From Candidatus Amarolinea dominans (GTDB lineage Bacteria > Chloroflexota > Anaerolineae > SSC4 > Amarolineaceae), in NCBI GenBank assembly GCA_016719785.1, contig JADJYJ010000003.1, forward strand, positions 434,001 through 498,000: a stretch of 64,000 bases of DNA. The letters run 5' to 3'. The notes below the pieces were generated by a model that saw only the letters and a program-made list of their open reading frames with translations, was not told the origin of the DNA and made no database searches. Below, piece by piece: positions 54,063 to 61,862 of the stretch; the first letter of the stretch is position 1, and each line of letters starts with the position of its first letter. Position numbers and translations under genes: made by a program.

Positions 54063-55852
54063 GGCGCCGTCCCTTTGTGCGTCCCGGCGGGCGAGGCGTG
54101 TTCCTTTTTGGGCAGATCGCTGATGACGGTTGGCGTGTGGCCGCGTGCGATCAGGGCATCGCGCACGGCGTCGAAGGCCAGATCGGGGATGACGGCCAGG
54201 GTGCGGGTGAGTGGGCGCAGCGGTGCGGGCAGCGCGCCGGCCAGGATTTCCTGCAGGGCGAAATCATCTGCCAGGTCGAGCCGCGCGATGTTTTCGAAGA
54301 TGCGAATGCGGCCATAGGCGCCGAGCCAATGTTGAACGGTCTGCAGCAGGCGCTGCGCCGCAGATGAACCGCCGAGGCCGCGCTCCAGGCCGGCCAGGAT
54401 GGCGGCGGGGTCGGCGCCCTGGTCCAGGCTGATTGCCAGCAAGTCGGGCTGCACCCTGAACAGGAGGCTGCCATCCGCCGCCGGCTGCGGCTGATCCAGC
54501 GCCAGGGCCGCGCTGTGGAACACGGTGCCCCACGCTTCCTGGTCGGTGCTGGCAACAGCGATCTTGAGTTTGCCATCGTCCATGACCTGCAGGCCGGTGT
54601 GCGGCGCCGCGAGAGAGGGCGGAGCGGTTTCGAGATCGAGCAGCCAGGCGCCCAGCGGGGTCAGGCTGAAGAAATCGCCGCGCCAGGCCAGCCCACCCAA
54701 CCAGGTCAGGGGGCCATGCAGCCATTGTTCGATGAATGCGCCGAGGCCAATCTGCCAGGCGTCGCTGTCACGCTTCAGGGCGGTGGTGTGACCCGCCAGG
54801 GCCAGTCCCCACGCTGGGTCTTGGGAGAACTTGGGAAAGTTGGGACTCAGTTGGGACATGGCGTGCGTCAGGTCCCGGCTGAGATACCACTGACCAGGAG
54901 TCAGGCGTTCGAGCAGGCGCAGCAGGGTGGCGCGGTCCGCCAGGCAGGTGTTGTCCAGTCCGGCTGGCGTTGCTATCTGCCGGTTCTGCACGAAACTCGG
55001 CTGCACGACCATCTCGACCCGTTTCTGCTGTTCCAGCAGACGCCATTCACCCCAGGAACCGAGCGCTTGCCAGGCTGCAAAAAGGCGATTGAGGCGGACA
55101 GCAGGCGCCTGGCCGGCCAATTCCAGAAGGCTTTGGCGATTGACGGACGAAGTAGTCGTCGTGGTCATGATCTGGGTGTGTAGCAGCAGGGCCAGGGCTA
55201 GTTCCCAGGTGACGGGAGGCACGTCGGGAAAGGCGCTGAGCAGGTCGCCCGGCAGATCGAGCCTGGTGCGAACGGCCGCGATCGCTGCGCCCGACTGTGG
55301 CAAAGGCTGATCCCACCGTGAGGAAACCGTCAGGCGGACGGGGTGCGTCATCACGTAGCTGGCCAGGGCGATGACCAGGGCGTCAAGGGTGTGAGGTGCA
55401 ACGGCGTCAGGGGAAGAGAAAGACGTCTTGGGCTGAACGGGCGCCGGCAAGGCGACCGGCGTCAGATTGACGACCGCAGGCGAAATGATGTAGCCGGTCC
55501 CAGACGGCATGAAAGCCAGGCCGTAGCCACCCAGTTGGTGCAGATCGGCCGCCACTTCTTCGGACGTGCGTTCGATCTTCCACGGCTGCACCAGCGCTGT
55601 CAGATCTGGGAATCTCATAAAGCCATTCCAGGCCAGCAGGTCGAGCGTTTGGCGAAGTTCGGGAGTGAGGCTGTTGATGACGGCGTGGTTGGCCGCAGGA
55701 TCGCTGAGGTTGGCCGCCATGATCTCGACGATGGCATCTCGTGGCCCAGTGGGCAGTTTGACCCCGCGTTTGCGGGCCATGTCGCGCATTTCCGCAACGA
55801 CCTTGCTCTGCAGATGGGCTTTGATGGCGTCTTGTTGTGGTTTTGTGCTCAA
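54059..55852 (-). CDS. helicase-associated-domain-like protein, second of three
   Basis: 597 residues from a TTG start at 55852 with AAAGGA 9 nt upstream. The last part (LQVMDDGKLKIAVASTDQEA, FRVQPDLLAISLDQGADPAA) is similar in layout to the first and third proteins, and helical segments dominate. No catalytic motif is visible. It shares 4-nt overlaps with both the mini-gene upstream (TTGA) and the 51879 gene downstream (ATGA), so all are translated as a unit. Confidence 0.65.
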   Translation of the reverse strand: MSTKPQQDAIKAHLQSKVVAEMRDMARKRGVKLPTGPRDAIVEIMAANLSDPAANHAVINSLTPELRQTLDLLAWNGFMRFPDLTALVQPWKIERTSEEVAADLHQLGGYGLAFMPSGTGYIISPAVVNLTPVALPAPVQPKTSFSSPDAVAPHTLDALVIALASYVMTHPVRLTVSSRWDQPLPQSGAAIAAVRTRLDLPGDLLSAFPDVPPVTWELALALLLHTQIMTTTTTSSVNRQSLLELAGQAPAVRLNRLFAAWQALGSWGEWRLLEQQKRVEMVVQPSFVQNRQIATPAGLDNTCLADRATLLRLLERLTPGQWYLSRDLTHAMSQLSPNFPKFSQDPAWGLALAGHTTALKRDSDAWQIGLGAFIEQWLHGPLTWLGGLAWRGDFFSLTPLGAWLLDLETAPPSLAAPHTGLQVMDDGKLKIAVASTDQEAWGTVFHSAALALDQPQPAADGSLLFRVQPDLLAISLDQGADPAAILAGLERGLGGSSAAQRLLQTVQHWLGAYGRIRIFENIARLDLADDFALQEILAGALPAPLRPLTRTLAVIPDLAFDAVRDALIARGHTPTVISDLPKKEHASPAGTHKGTAP

Positions 55853-55926
55853 GCGACTGATCCTTTGCGCCTGGGAGGGTCATCCGGCCAGCGCAGCTCT
55901 TCGATCGGAACGAACACCCGTATCAT
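55849..55926 (-). CDS. 25-residue mini-gene linking the operon
   Basis: ATG at 55926 overlaps the stop of the 55923 gene (ATGA), and its own stop overlaps the TTG start of the next gene (TTGA). The product is MIRVFVPIEELRWPDDPPRR plus KGSVA. Overlaps at both ends argue that it is translated rather than random. It may be a real small protein or a translational bridge. Confidence 0.5.
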   Translation of the reverse strand: MIRVFVPIEELRWPDDPPRRKGSVA

Positions 55927-58085
55927 GCCTGGCCTTTCACTTCGATTCGGTAGGGTTGGAGGAGCCTCTGCAATTCGGCCAGGTTTTTGGCTGAAACCTG
56001 CTGCAGGTGCTTACCCGTTAGCTCGATTTCCCAGGTGTGGCCGACTGCCAGGATGTTGCCGGTGCGTGCGGCGCGATAGATCAATTCTACCACGGCGGGA
56101 TGATTTTCGATGCTGAGAATGCCTGGTTGGCGCAGTTTTACCTGCGGGGAGACGGGGCTTGTGCCCCCAGGGTTGGCCGCGCTCTTCTCGAATGGCATGG
56201 GCAACAGTTCACGCCCCAAGGGGGTCAGGCGGACAGCGACAAGTCCGCTCTCTTGGGCTGCCAGTTCGAGCAGCCCGAGCCAGAGCAGCGGGTTGATCAA
56301 CCGGGTGTTGACGTTGTTCGTGACTCCTTCCGGGGTCGGCCTGTTCCAGGAGCTGCCGTAACCGGCCAGGGCGGGGTTGTCCAACATGAACTCGTAGAGC
56401 CAACTGAGACGCGTCCAGGCGCCATCCGGGCGGCTGAGTAGGGCATTGGCCAGGCCGCGCAGGCTGCACTGATTCTGAGTCGCGACCGTGTGGGCTGTTC
56501 GCAGCAGTTCGTAATGACGCTGCTTCCAGGGCATGCGAAGAAAGGTAAAGACCGTCTTGTTCTTGAGTGCAGCGGGGCTGGATGAAGATAGCACCCAATC
56601 ACGCTGGTTCGCTAGTCCTGTCAACCAGCTGTAGCGAGATTCGTAGTAGTAAGTTTCCTGATCATTGCGGCGCAGCAACCAGGGAGTGGAAGTGGGTCGG
56701 CCATAGGAGTCGAAGGTGCGGTTGGTGGGGGTGGACACATCGTATTCGAGATCCGTCAGGCTCAGCCAGAAGGCCAGCAGGTCGCTATGCACAGACAGGC
56801 CATCGTTGCGCATCCAGGGCGCCTCGCCCAGCCAGGTGCTCTGCTGATCAGACTGATCCCTGCCTTCGAAGTAGGCCAGGAGCGGTGCAGCAAGTTCCAC
56901 CGGTAGACCCCACTCTGCGCCGGCCGGCAGGGCGAATACCAGGCCGGTAGTTTGCAGGGACTTCAGGTGGGTCAGTTCGCCTGATCCGGCTCCCTGAAGG
57001 GTGTAATTCCTGGTCGCCAGCATACGCCGCAAGATCTGTTGGGTACCGGGAGGCTGCTGATGGATCTGGGCCTTGATATGTGACGCCGTGGTCATGGCGG
57101 TCAGCAGGCTGGTGACCCGCTCGGGGACGGTTCCCTTGGCTGGAACTGATCCCAGCCAGGTGCGCTCCAGCGTTTGCAGCCGCCCGGTGTCGTGCAGCAG
57201 CAGCGTCAGGAAGCGATTTGCGTCGCGATGGGCGGCCGGCGGCTGTGCATGGGCGCCGGCTTTGCACCAATCGCCCAGCAGTTGGCTCACCTGGAACACG
57301 TGCCCGCCGTCGCTCGACAGAGCCAGTGAGATCAATCCAACGCTGAGCGGCCAGGCCAAATGACTCCTGAGGAGATCCGTGTGGTCGGATGCCCATTCGG
57401 ACAGTTGCGAGATGGTGGAGCGTCGCAGGTGCCTGATGTCTGCCAGGTAATACCATTGCTGCGGTTGCCCCAAGCGGCAGATCCGGAGCAGGAGTTCCGC
57501 GAGTGCGGGGTCAGCGCGCTGGAGAGTCCAGAGAATTTGGGCCACCTGGCTGTCGGGAGGGAGAGCCAGGAAATGGTGCAATTCAGGGCTGGGATAGGCC
57601 CGTCCATTTTTCGAGACCAACAATCCCATCCAGAACGGCGCCAGCAAACCGGCTTCATGGAGGGCGACGTCCGCCGCTTCCAGCCGGCTTGAAATAGCGG
57701 CGGAGGGAGACCAGGGGCGAGGATCGTGCTGCAGATGGTGCAAATCGGCCAGCCATTCATCGAACGATGGCGTGGCGGGTTTTCGGACGTTGGCCCCTCT
57801 GACCGGTGTGAGGGTGACATGCTCGACCAGCGCCTGTGCCGCAGCCTGGTAGAGCGGCGCAATCGTATAGTGGCTGTTAATGGCCTTTCCCTGCGATGCG
57901 TTCAGGATGCCCATCGCTACCAGCCGGTCCAGGACGCCGCGCGCGACCGTGGCATCGAGACCGACAAGCCGCACGGCGGACTGGCGGTTGACGCTCTGTT
58001 TGATCCTGTCCGCAGTGACGAGCAGGGCCAGGACCTCGCGTTCATTCGGATTGAGATTCTTGAGCTGTTGTGCTGGATCTGACAC
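55923..58085 (-). CDS. winged-helix/helicase-associated-like protein, third of three
   Basis: 720 residues from the GTG at 58085, with GGTGGAG 5 nt upstream. The N-terminus (NPNEREVLALLVTADRIKQS then RGVLDRLVAMGILN) is a winged-helix-like DNA-binding motif. The rest resembles the other two proteins in overall helix pattern and length. First gene of the operon, behind its own promoter at 58244. No enzyme motif seen. Confidence 0.65.
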   Translation of the reverse strand: MSDPAQQLKNLNPNEREVLALLVTADRIKQSVNRQSAVRLVGLDATVARGVLDRLVAMGILNASQGKAINSHYTIAPLYQAAAQALVEHVTLTPVRGANVRKPATPSFDEWLADLHHLQHDPRPWSPSAAISSRLEAADVALHEAGLLAPFWMGLLVSKNGRAYPSPELHHFLALPPDSQVAQILWTLQRADPALAELLLRICRLGQPQQWYYLADIRHLRRSTISQLSEWASDHTDLLRSHLAWPLSVGLISLALSSDGGHVFQVSQLLGDWCKAGAHAQPPAAHRDANRFLTLLLHDTGRLQTLERTWLGSVPAKGTVPERVTSLLTAMTTASHIKAQIHQQPPGTQQILRRMLATRNYTLQGAGSGELTHLKSLQTTGLVFALPAGAEWGLPVELAAPLLAYFEGRDQSDQQSTWLGEAPWMRNDGLSVHSDLLAFWLSLTDLEYDVSTPTNRTFDSYGRPTSTPWLLRRNDQETYYYESRYSWLTGLANQRDWVLSSSSPAALKNKTVFTFLRMPWKQRHYELLRTAHTVATQNQCSLRGLANALLSRPDGAWTRLSWLYEFMLDNPALAGYGSSWNRPTPEGVTNNVNTRLINPLLWLGLLELAAQESGLVAVRLTPLGRELLPMPFEKSAANPGGTSPVSPQVKLRQPGILSIENHPAVVELIYRAARTGNILAVGHTWEIELTGKHLQQVSAKNLAELQRLLQPYRIEVKGQA

Positions 58086-58243
58086 GTGGACTCCACCTGT
58101 ATGACTTACCAGGTTGTTTTTCGGCGCCCTGATTGATTCTACCACTCGGACAGGGGGCCTAACTAAAGTTGGTTTCCGGGTATCTCGTTGCGCCGTAACA
58201 CCGCTAGAAATCCGCCCAAGCGTAGCAAGAGCAATTGTCTTGA

Positions 58244-58272
58244 ATTATAACACAGCGCTTGCAGCAGGACAA
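58244..58272 (-). promoter_or_regulatory. sigma70-like promoter of the three-gene operon
   Basis: On the minus strand TTGTCC (58272-58267), 17-bp spacer, TATAAT (58249-58244). The leader to the GTG at 58085 would be about 150 nt. The 348-bp gap 58086-58433 holds only this and the divergent promoter. Confidence 0.65.
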
Positions 58273-58338
58273 GCAGTAAATCCGAGATTGCCGCCAGTCA
58301 TTACGTGGGGGTTGCGCGGGGGTTGCGTGGGGAGCGGG

Positions 58339-58367
58339 TTGACAAACTACAGACGGAAGTGTATAGT
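58339..58367 (+). promoter_or_regulatory. sigma70-like promoter of the dppA-like gene
   Basis: TTGACA (58339-58344), 17-bp spacer, TATAGT (58362-58367), divergent from the minus-strand promoter. Leader about 60 nt. Confidence 0.7.
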
Positions 58368-58433
58368 GCCTTTGTCGCTGAGCCGATTTTTGCCGGCGCC
58401 ATAGGTAAAAAGAGATTCAACAGGAGGTGTGCT

Positions 58434-59246
58434 GTGAAGGTGTTCATTTCCGCCGATATCGAAGGCGTGACGGGAGCTACCAACTGGAACGAGACGGACA
58501 AGGCGCATGCCGATTATACGGAGTATCGCGAGCAAATGACAGCCGAAGTTGCCGCGGCGTGCGAAGGTGCGCTCAGCGCGGGCGCGACGGAGATCGTGGT
58601 CAAAGATGCGCATTGGACCGGGCGCAACCTGATTGCATCGAAACTGCCGCGTGCGGTCCGGCTGATTCGGAGCTGGACGCTCGACCCCTATTCGATGATG
58701 GCCGGCCTGGATGAGACCTTTCAGGCGGCGCTCATGATTGGCTACCACTCACGCTCCGGTTCCGACGCCTCGCCGCTGGCGCATACTCTGACCGACCGCG
58801 TCGTCTACGTCAAGATCAACGACCGCGACGCGTCCGAGTTCCTGATCAATGCCTACACCGCGGGCTGGTTGGCCGTGCCGGTGGTTTTTCTCTCCGGCGA
58901 CGCCGGCATTTGCCGGGATGCCCAGGATTTTCTGCCGGCCCTGTCCACCGTTGCGGTCATGGAAGGGGTGGGGGACGCCACCAGCAGCATTCATCCCGGT
59001 CTGGCTGTTGAACGCATCCGCAGCAGCGTCGAAGCGGCGCTGCGCGGCGATGCCAGCCGCTGTCGCGTGACCATGCCGCCGCATTTCACAAGCGAAGTGT
59101 ATTTCAGGCTGCACACGAACGCGCGGCAGGCCAGCTTCTTCCCCGGCGCCCGCCTTGCCCGGCCCCACGTCGTGCAATTCGAGGCGGACGACTACTTCGA
59201 GGTGCTGCGCTTCTTCATGTTCGGCATTTCGATGACGGCCGGGTGA
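58434..59246 (+). CDS. M55-family D-aminopeptidase (DppA-like)
   Basis: 270 residues from GTG at 58434; AGGAGG lies 7 nt upstream. The M55 hallmarks are VFISADIEGVTGATNWNETD, KDAHWTGRNL, IGYHSRSG and SGDAGICRDA, with the Asp, Glu and His residues that bind zinc. DppA releases D-amino acids from peptides, so it may take part in peptidoglycan peptide use. It stands alone with its own promoter. Confidence 0.9.
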   Translation: MKVFISADIEGVTGATNWNETDKAHADYTEYREQMTAEVAAACEGALSAGATEIVVKDAHWTGRNLIASKLPRAVRLIRSWTLDPYSMMAGLDETFQAALMIGYHSRSGSDASPLAHTLTDRVVYVKINDRDASEFLINAYTAGWLAVPVVFLSGDAGICRDAQDFLPALSTVAVMEGVGDATSSIHPGLAVERIRSSVEAALRGDASRCRVTMPPHFTSEVYFRLHTNARQASFFPGARLARPHVVQFEADDYFEVLRFFMFGISMTAG

Positions 59247-59288
59247 CAGGAATGAAAGTGGACCCTGACTGAGACCGCGGAGGCGTGT

Positions 59289-59317
59289 TTGGCAGTCATG
59301 TTGCTTTCATGTACAAT
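59289..59317 (+). promoter_or_regulatory. sigma70-like promoter
   Basis: TTGGCA (59289-59294), 17-bp spacer, TACAAT (59312-59317), upstream of the small ORF at 59382 and the second DUF4160/DUF2442 pair. Confidence 0.6.
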
Positions 59318-59381
59318 GACGTAGATGTGTATGCCAGTACCAATCTAGGTGAATGGGTGGTGTAGAAGGGAGTCTGGTAAC

Positions 59382-59579
59382 GTGGTCACTGTCTATCGTC
59401 TGAATGTCAATGAATTGAATGAGCAGTTCATCCAAGCTCTACAAACGCTCTTTAGGGACAGGGAAGTGGAGATCACGGTCACTGAAGTAGACGAGACTGA
59501 CTATCTGCTGCGGTCGGAGCCGAACCGGAGGCGGCTGTTGCAGGCAATCAAGAACATTGACAATAACGAGGACATGTGA
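59382..59579 (+). CDS. small antitoxin-like protein
   Basis: 65 residues from GTG at 59382 with AAGGGAG upstream. The tail TDYLLRSEPNRRRLLQAIKN resembles the C-terminus of YefM/Phd-type antitoxins (..YLL..p.n...Ll.ai). Followed 12 bp later by a DUF4160 gene, so it may be the third component of that module. Tentative. Confidence 0.5.
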   Translation: MVTVYRLNVNELNEQFIQALQTLFRDREVEITVTEVDETDYLLRSEPNRRRLLQAIKNIDNNEDM

Positions 59580-59591
59580 GACGAAAATACT

Positions 59592-59828
59592 ATGCCCACT
59601 GTACTTGAAGATGGTCCCTATAGCTTCATTTTCTTTAGTTCCGATAAGGGCGAGCCGCCTCACATACACGTGAAACGCGAGCGGCGAATCGCCAAGTTCT
59701 GGCTTGACCCAGTTGTGCTTGCCAAGAATCGCGATTTTCCCGGGCACGAACTGAACCGCATCGCGCGTCTCGTGGTAAGGCATGAGCAATATCTCTTGGA
59801 GGCGTGGCATGAGTACTTTGGTGCTTGA
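59592..59828 (+). CDS. DUF4160 protein, pair 2
   Basis: 78 residues: GPYSFIFFSSDKGEPPHIHV, RIAKFWLDPVVLA and a C-terminal RIARLVVRHEQYLLEAW. Same family as 26014 and 60303. Its 3' end overlaps the DUF2442 gene by 20 nt. Confidence 0.82.
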   Translation: MPTVLEDGPYSFIFFSSDKGEPPHIHVKRERRIAKFWLDPVVLAKNRDFPGHELNRIARLVVRHEQYLLEAWHEYFGA

Positions 59829-60111
59829 GATCGACCCTGTCGCCGTGGAAGTTGCTGTGACAGATGATGACCTGACCGTGGATCTGGCCGATGGTCGTCG
59901 AATGCATGTGCCCCTGTCCTGGTACCCTCGTTTGTTCAATGCTTCTGACGTGGAACGACAGAATTGGCAACTCTTGGGAGACGGCTATGCGATCGAATGG
60001 CCTGATCTGGATGAGCATATCGGCGTCGAAGGGTTATTGGCGGGACGACAAAGTGGTGAAAACCCCCAGTCACTCAAGCGCTGGTTAAATGCACGCCAAA
60101 TGCATAGGTGA
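59809..60111 (+). CDS. DUF2442 protein, pair 2
   Basis: 100 residues from ATG 59809 after GGAGG. Core: VTDDDLTVDLADGRRMHVPL, SWYPRLFNASDVER and IEWPDLDEHIGVEGLLAGR. Close in sequence to the protein at 26231, without its basic tail. Confidence 0.82.
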   Translation: MSTLVLEIDPVAVEVAVTDDDLTVDLADGRRMHVPLSWYPRLFNASDVERQNWQLLGDGYAIEWPDLDEHIGVEGLLAGRQSGENPQSLKRWLNARQMHR

Positions 60112-60138
60112 GCAGGTTCTGAGCATTAAGCACATCAG

Positions 60139-60273
60139 GTGCTTGTCACCTGGTTTAATGACTTGATCGAGCGTTTGTGGGCTGGCGCCCGCGTCGAGGG
60201 CTGGATCTCCAGCGAGGAAATGCGCCGCCGATTTGAGCGAATGCTTGAGAGTTGTCGCCATTACACGGATTGA
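60139..60273 (+). pseudogene. short protein-like remnant between pairs 2 and 3
   Basis: An open frame from GTG 60139 gives a 44-residue helical peptide (LIERLWAGARVEGWISSEEM, RRRFERMLESCRHYTD) with no ribosome site. It looks like the C-terminal end of a larger gene, possibly left from a rearrangement. I do not recognise it. Confidence 0.35.
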
Positions 60274-60281
60274 TATATAAT
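60252..60281 (+). promoter_or_regulatory. promoter of DUF4160/DUF2442 pair 3
   Basis: TTGTCG (60252-60257), 18-bp spacer, TATAAT (60276-60281), 22 bp before the ATG at 60303. Confidence 0.55.
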
Positions 60282-60302
60282 TGTGAGCAGGAGACTGAAC
60301 CG

Positions 60303-60563
60303 ATGCCCAGCATTTCAGCTTTCTTCGGCGTCGTCATTTACATGTACTTCAACGACCATTCGCCGCCTCACTTTCATGCCGAGTATGGCGAGTTCGAGGC
60401 AGTCTATACCATCGAGACACTGGACATTCTGCGCGGTCATCTACCGAGGCGCGCTCATAGCATGGTTGTGGAGTGGGCATTGGATCACCGCCCTGAGCTC
60501 CGGACGAACTGGGATAGAGCGCGAGAACAGGTGCCATTGACAGAGATTGAGCCGTTGGATTGA
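60303..60563 (+). CDS. DUF4160 protein, pair 3
   Basis: 86 residues: FFGVVIYMYFNDHSPPHFHA and AVYTIETLDILRGHLPRRAH. A more diverged DUF4160 with HFHAEYGEFEA in place of HVHVTRDR/HIHVKRER. It has its own promoter and precedes a DUF2442 gene by 11 bp. Confidence 0.82.
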   Translation: MPSISAFFGVVIYMYFNDHSPPHFHAEYGEFEAVYTIETLDILRGHLPRRAHSMVVEWALDHRPELRTNWDRAREQVPLTEIEPLD

Positions 60564-60574
60564 GGAGGCAAGAC

Positions 60575-60859
60575 ATGGGGAAATTTGGCCCCCGCGTGCG
60601 TGTTTGCGCCATCGAACCCCTACAAGAGTTCAAGGTGCTGGTGACTTTCGACAATGGCACGCGCCGAGAAATTGATCTTGCGATCTACCTGCACGGCCCC
60701 ATCTTCGAGCCGCTGCGGAGCAACCCTGCTCGGTTCCGAGCCATGAAGATCGCGGGCGGCGCCATCGCCTGGGATAATGGCGCGGATATTGATCCGGATG
60801 TTCTCTACTACGACCTCAAGCCCGCGTGGATGGAAGAATCGGCGGCCGTCTTGGCTTGA
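60575..60859 (+). CDS. DUF2442 protein, pair 3
   Basis: 94 residues; GAGGAGG precedes the ATG. VRVCAIEPLQEFKVLVTFDN then EIDLAIYLHGPIFEPLRSNP and DIDPDVLYYD are typical of the short DUF2442 form. Partner of 60303. Confidence 0.8.
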   Translation: MGKFGPRVRVCAIEPLQEFKVLVTFDNGTRREIDLAIYLHGPIFEPLRSNPARFRAMKIAGGAIAWDNGADIDPDVLYYDLKPAWMEESAAVLA

Positions 60860-60922
60860 GCAATAGTCGCATCAGGCGCTCATCGTCAGCTCGACTGCTG
60901 TACATTGTGAAAGGACTATCGA

Positions 60923-61069
60923 ATGTACCAACGCGACCAGGATTGGGGCAACTACCTCGCCCTACGAGAATCAACCGATCACATCGTTGCCGCGCTCGAA
61001 AGAGGAATTATTCTATGCAGAAGCAGAATGACCCCAGTGACTATGAATTGCGTGGTGAGTACGATCTGA
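60923..61069 (+). CDS. short ORF overlapping the next gene (uncertain)
   Basis: 48 codons from ATG 60923 with AAAGGA 9 nt upstream; MYQRDQDWGNYLALRESTDH then IVAALERGIILCRSR. It overlaps the 61015 gene by 55 nt in another frame. Possibly a small protein translated ahead of it, possibly chance. Confidence 0.3.
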   Translation: MYQRDQDWGNYLALRESTDHIVAALERGIILCRSRMTPVTMNCVVSTI

Positions 61070-61272
61070 GTAGAATGACAATCGTCCCAAAGGGAAGGTT
61101 CGCGCCTGGGCGGCGCACTGGCAAGAACGTAGTCCTGCTTGCGCCTGATGTAGTCGAGGCGTTTCCAACGGATGAAGCAGTCAACGAGGCTTTGCGATTG
61201 GTGCTGCAAATGATAAAGCTTCCCAGCGTGCAGCATGTGGAGATGGCAGCAGCGCAGCGATCTGGCGTTTGA
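61015..61272 (+). CDS. small hypothetical protein, antitoxin-like
   Basis: 85 residues from ATG 61015; GAGGAA upstream. The pattern EYDLSRMTIVPKGRFAPGR then APDVVEAFPTDEAVNEALR resembles small antitoxin-like proteins of unknown family that often occur near DUF4160 or BrnT-like toxins. Function unknown. Confidence 0.55.
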   Translation: MQKQNDPSDYELRGEYDLSRMTIVPKGRFAPGRRTGKNVVLLAPDVVEAFPTDEAVNEALRLVLQMIKLPSVQHVEMAAAQRSGV

Positions 61273-61356
61273 GATCGCTGAATAAGTTTGTAACTTTTGG
61301 CGCAAGAACCGCATGACACGAATTGATGTATGATGTGAGATCGAGCTGTTGGATTT

Positions 61357-61385
61357 TTGACAGCCTCCCTCTGACCTGGTATACT
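61357..61385 (+). promoter_or_regulatory. sigma70-like promoter of arsR
   Basis: TTGACA (61357-61362), 17-bp spacer, TATACT (61380-61385). The ArsR operator lies directly downstream, over the start site. Confidence 0.7.
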
Positions 61386-61389
61386 AACC

Positions 61390-61407
61390 CATAGATGAAC
61401 ATCTATG
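61390..61407 (+). promoter_or_regulatory. ArsR operator, copy 1
   Basis: CATAGATG-AA-CATCTATG is a perfect 18-bp palindrome between the -10 box and arsR. The copy at 61770 shares the left arm, so both are likely ArsR sites. Confidence 0.7.
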
Positions 61408-61411
61408 CGAT

Positions 61412-61744
61412 ATGCAAACCATGACCGACTTACTCGCGTTCGCGAAAACGATAGCGGATGAAACCCGCCAGCAGATCATGCAGATTCTGTGCTGTAGTGA
61501 GCTGTGCGTCACGGACGTGGTGGAGCGGCTGGCGCACGACGGCAATGAGGTCAGCCAACCCACGGTTTCCCATCATTTGAACCTGCTGCGTGAAACCGGG
61601 CTGGTCACGATGCGCCGCGAGGGTCGTCAGGTCTATTACAGCCTGAACCAGGACGCGGTGGCGATTTGCTGCGGGGTGTTCCTGCAGAGGTTCGCGCCCG
61701 AACAGGAAATCTGGTCGCTGCAGCCCCATCAGCCTCCTGCCTGA
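61412..61744 (+). CDS. arsR: ArsR-family metalloregulator
   Basis: 110 residues. A winged helix (QPTVSHHLNLLRETGLVTMR then REGRQVYYSL) with the upstream metal-type motif CCSELCVTDVVERL, in which Cys residues (CC..LC) could bind arsenite. Such repressors dissociate from DNA when As(III) binds. It is followed by arsM, and palindromes sit before both genes, so it probably represses itself and arsM. The ATG at 61412 has no evident ribosome site. Confidence 0.88.
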   Translation: MQTMTDLLAFAKTIADETRQQIMQILCCSELCVTDVVERLAHDGNEVSQPTVSHHLNLLRETGLVTMRREGRQVYYSLNQDAVAICCGVFLQRFAPEQEIWSLQPHQPPA

Positions 61745-61769
61745 GCCAGGCTGTTTTTTTGATCTTATC

Positions 61770-61787
61770 CATAGATGTTCGTCTATG
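61770..61787 (+). promoter_or_regulatory. ArsR operator, copy 2
   Basis: CATAGATG-TT-CGTCTATG, one mismatch from perfect symmetry and matching copy 1. Located between arsR and arsM, possibly over an arsM promoter (TTGATC at 61759). Confidence 0.65.
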
Positions 61788-61862
61788 CAAGTTGAGGATC
61801 GCCAGCCGATCAACCGCCGGTGAATGGCGAACGAATCACATCAATCGCAAGGAGTCTGAAGT

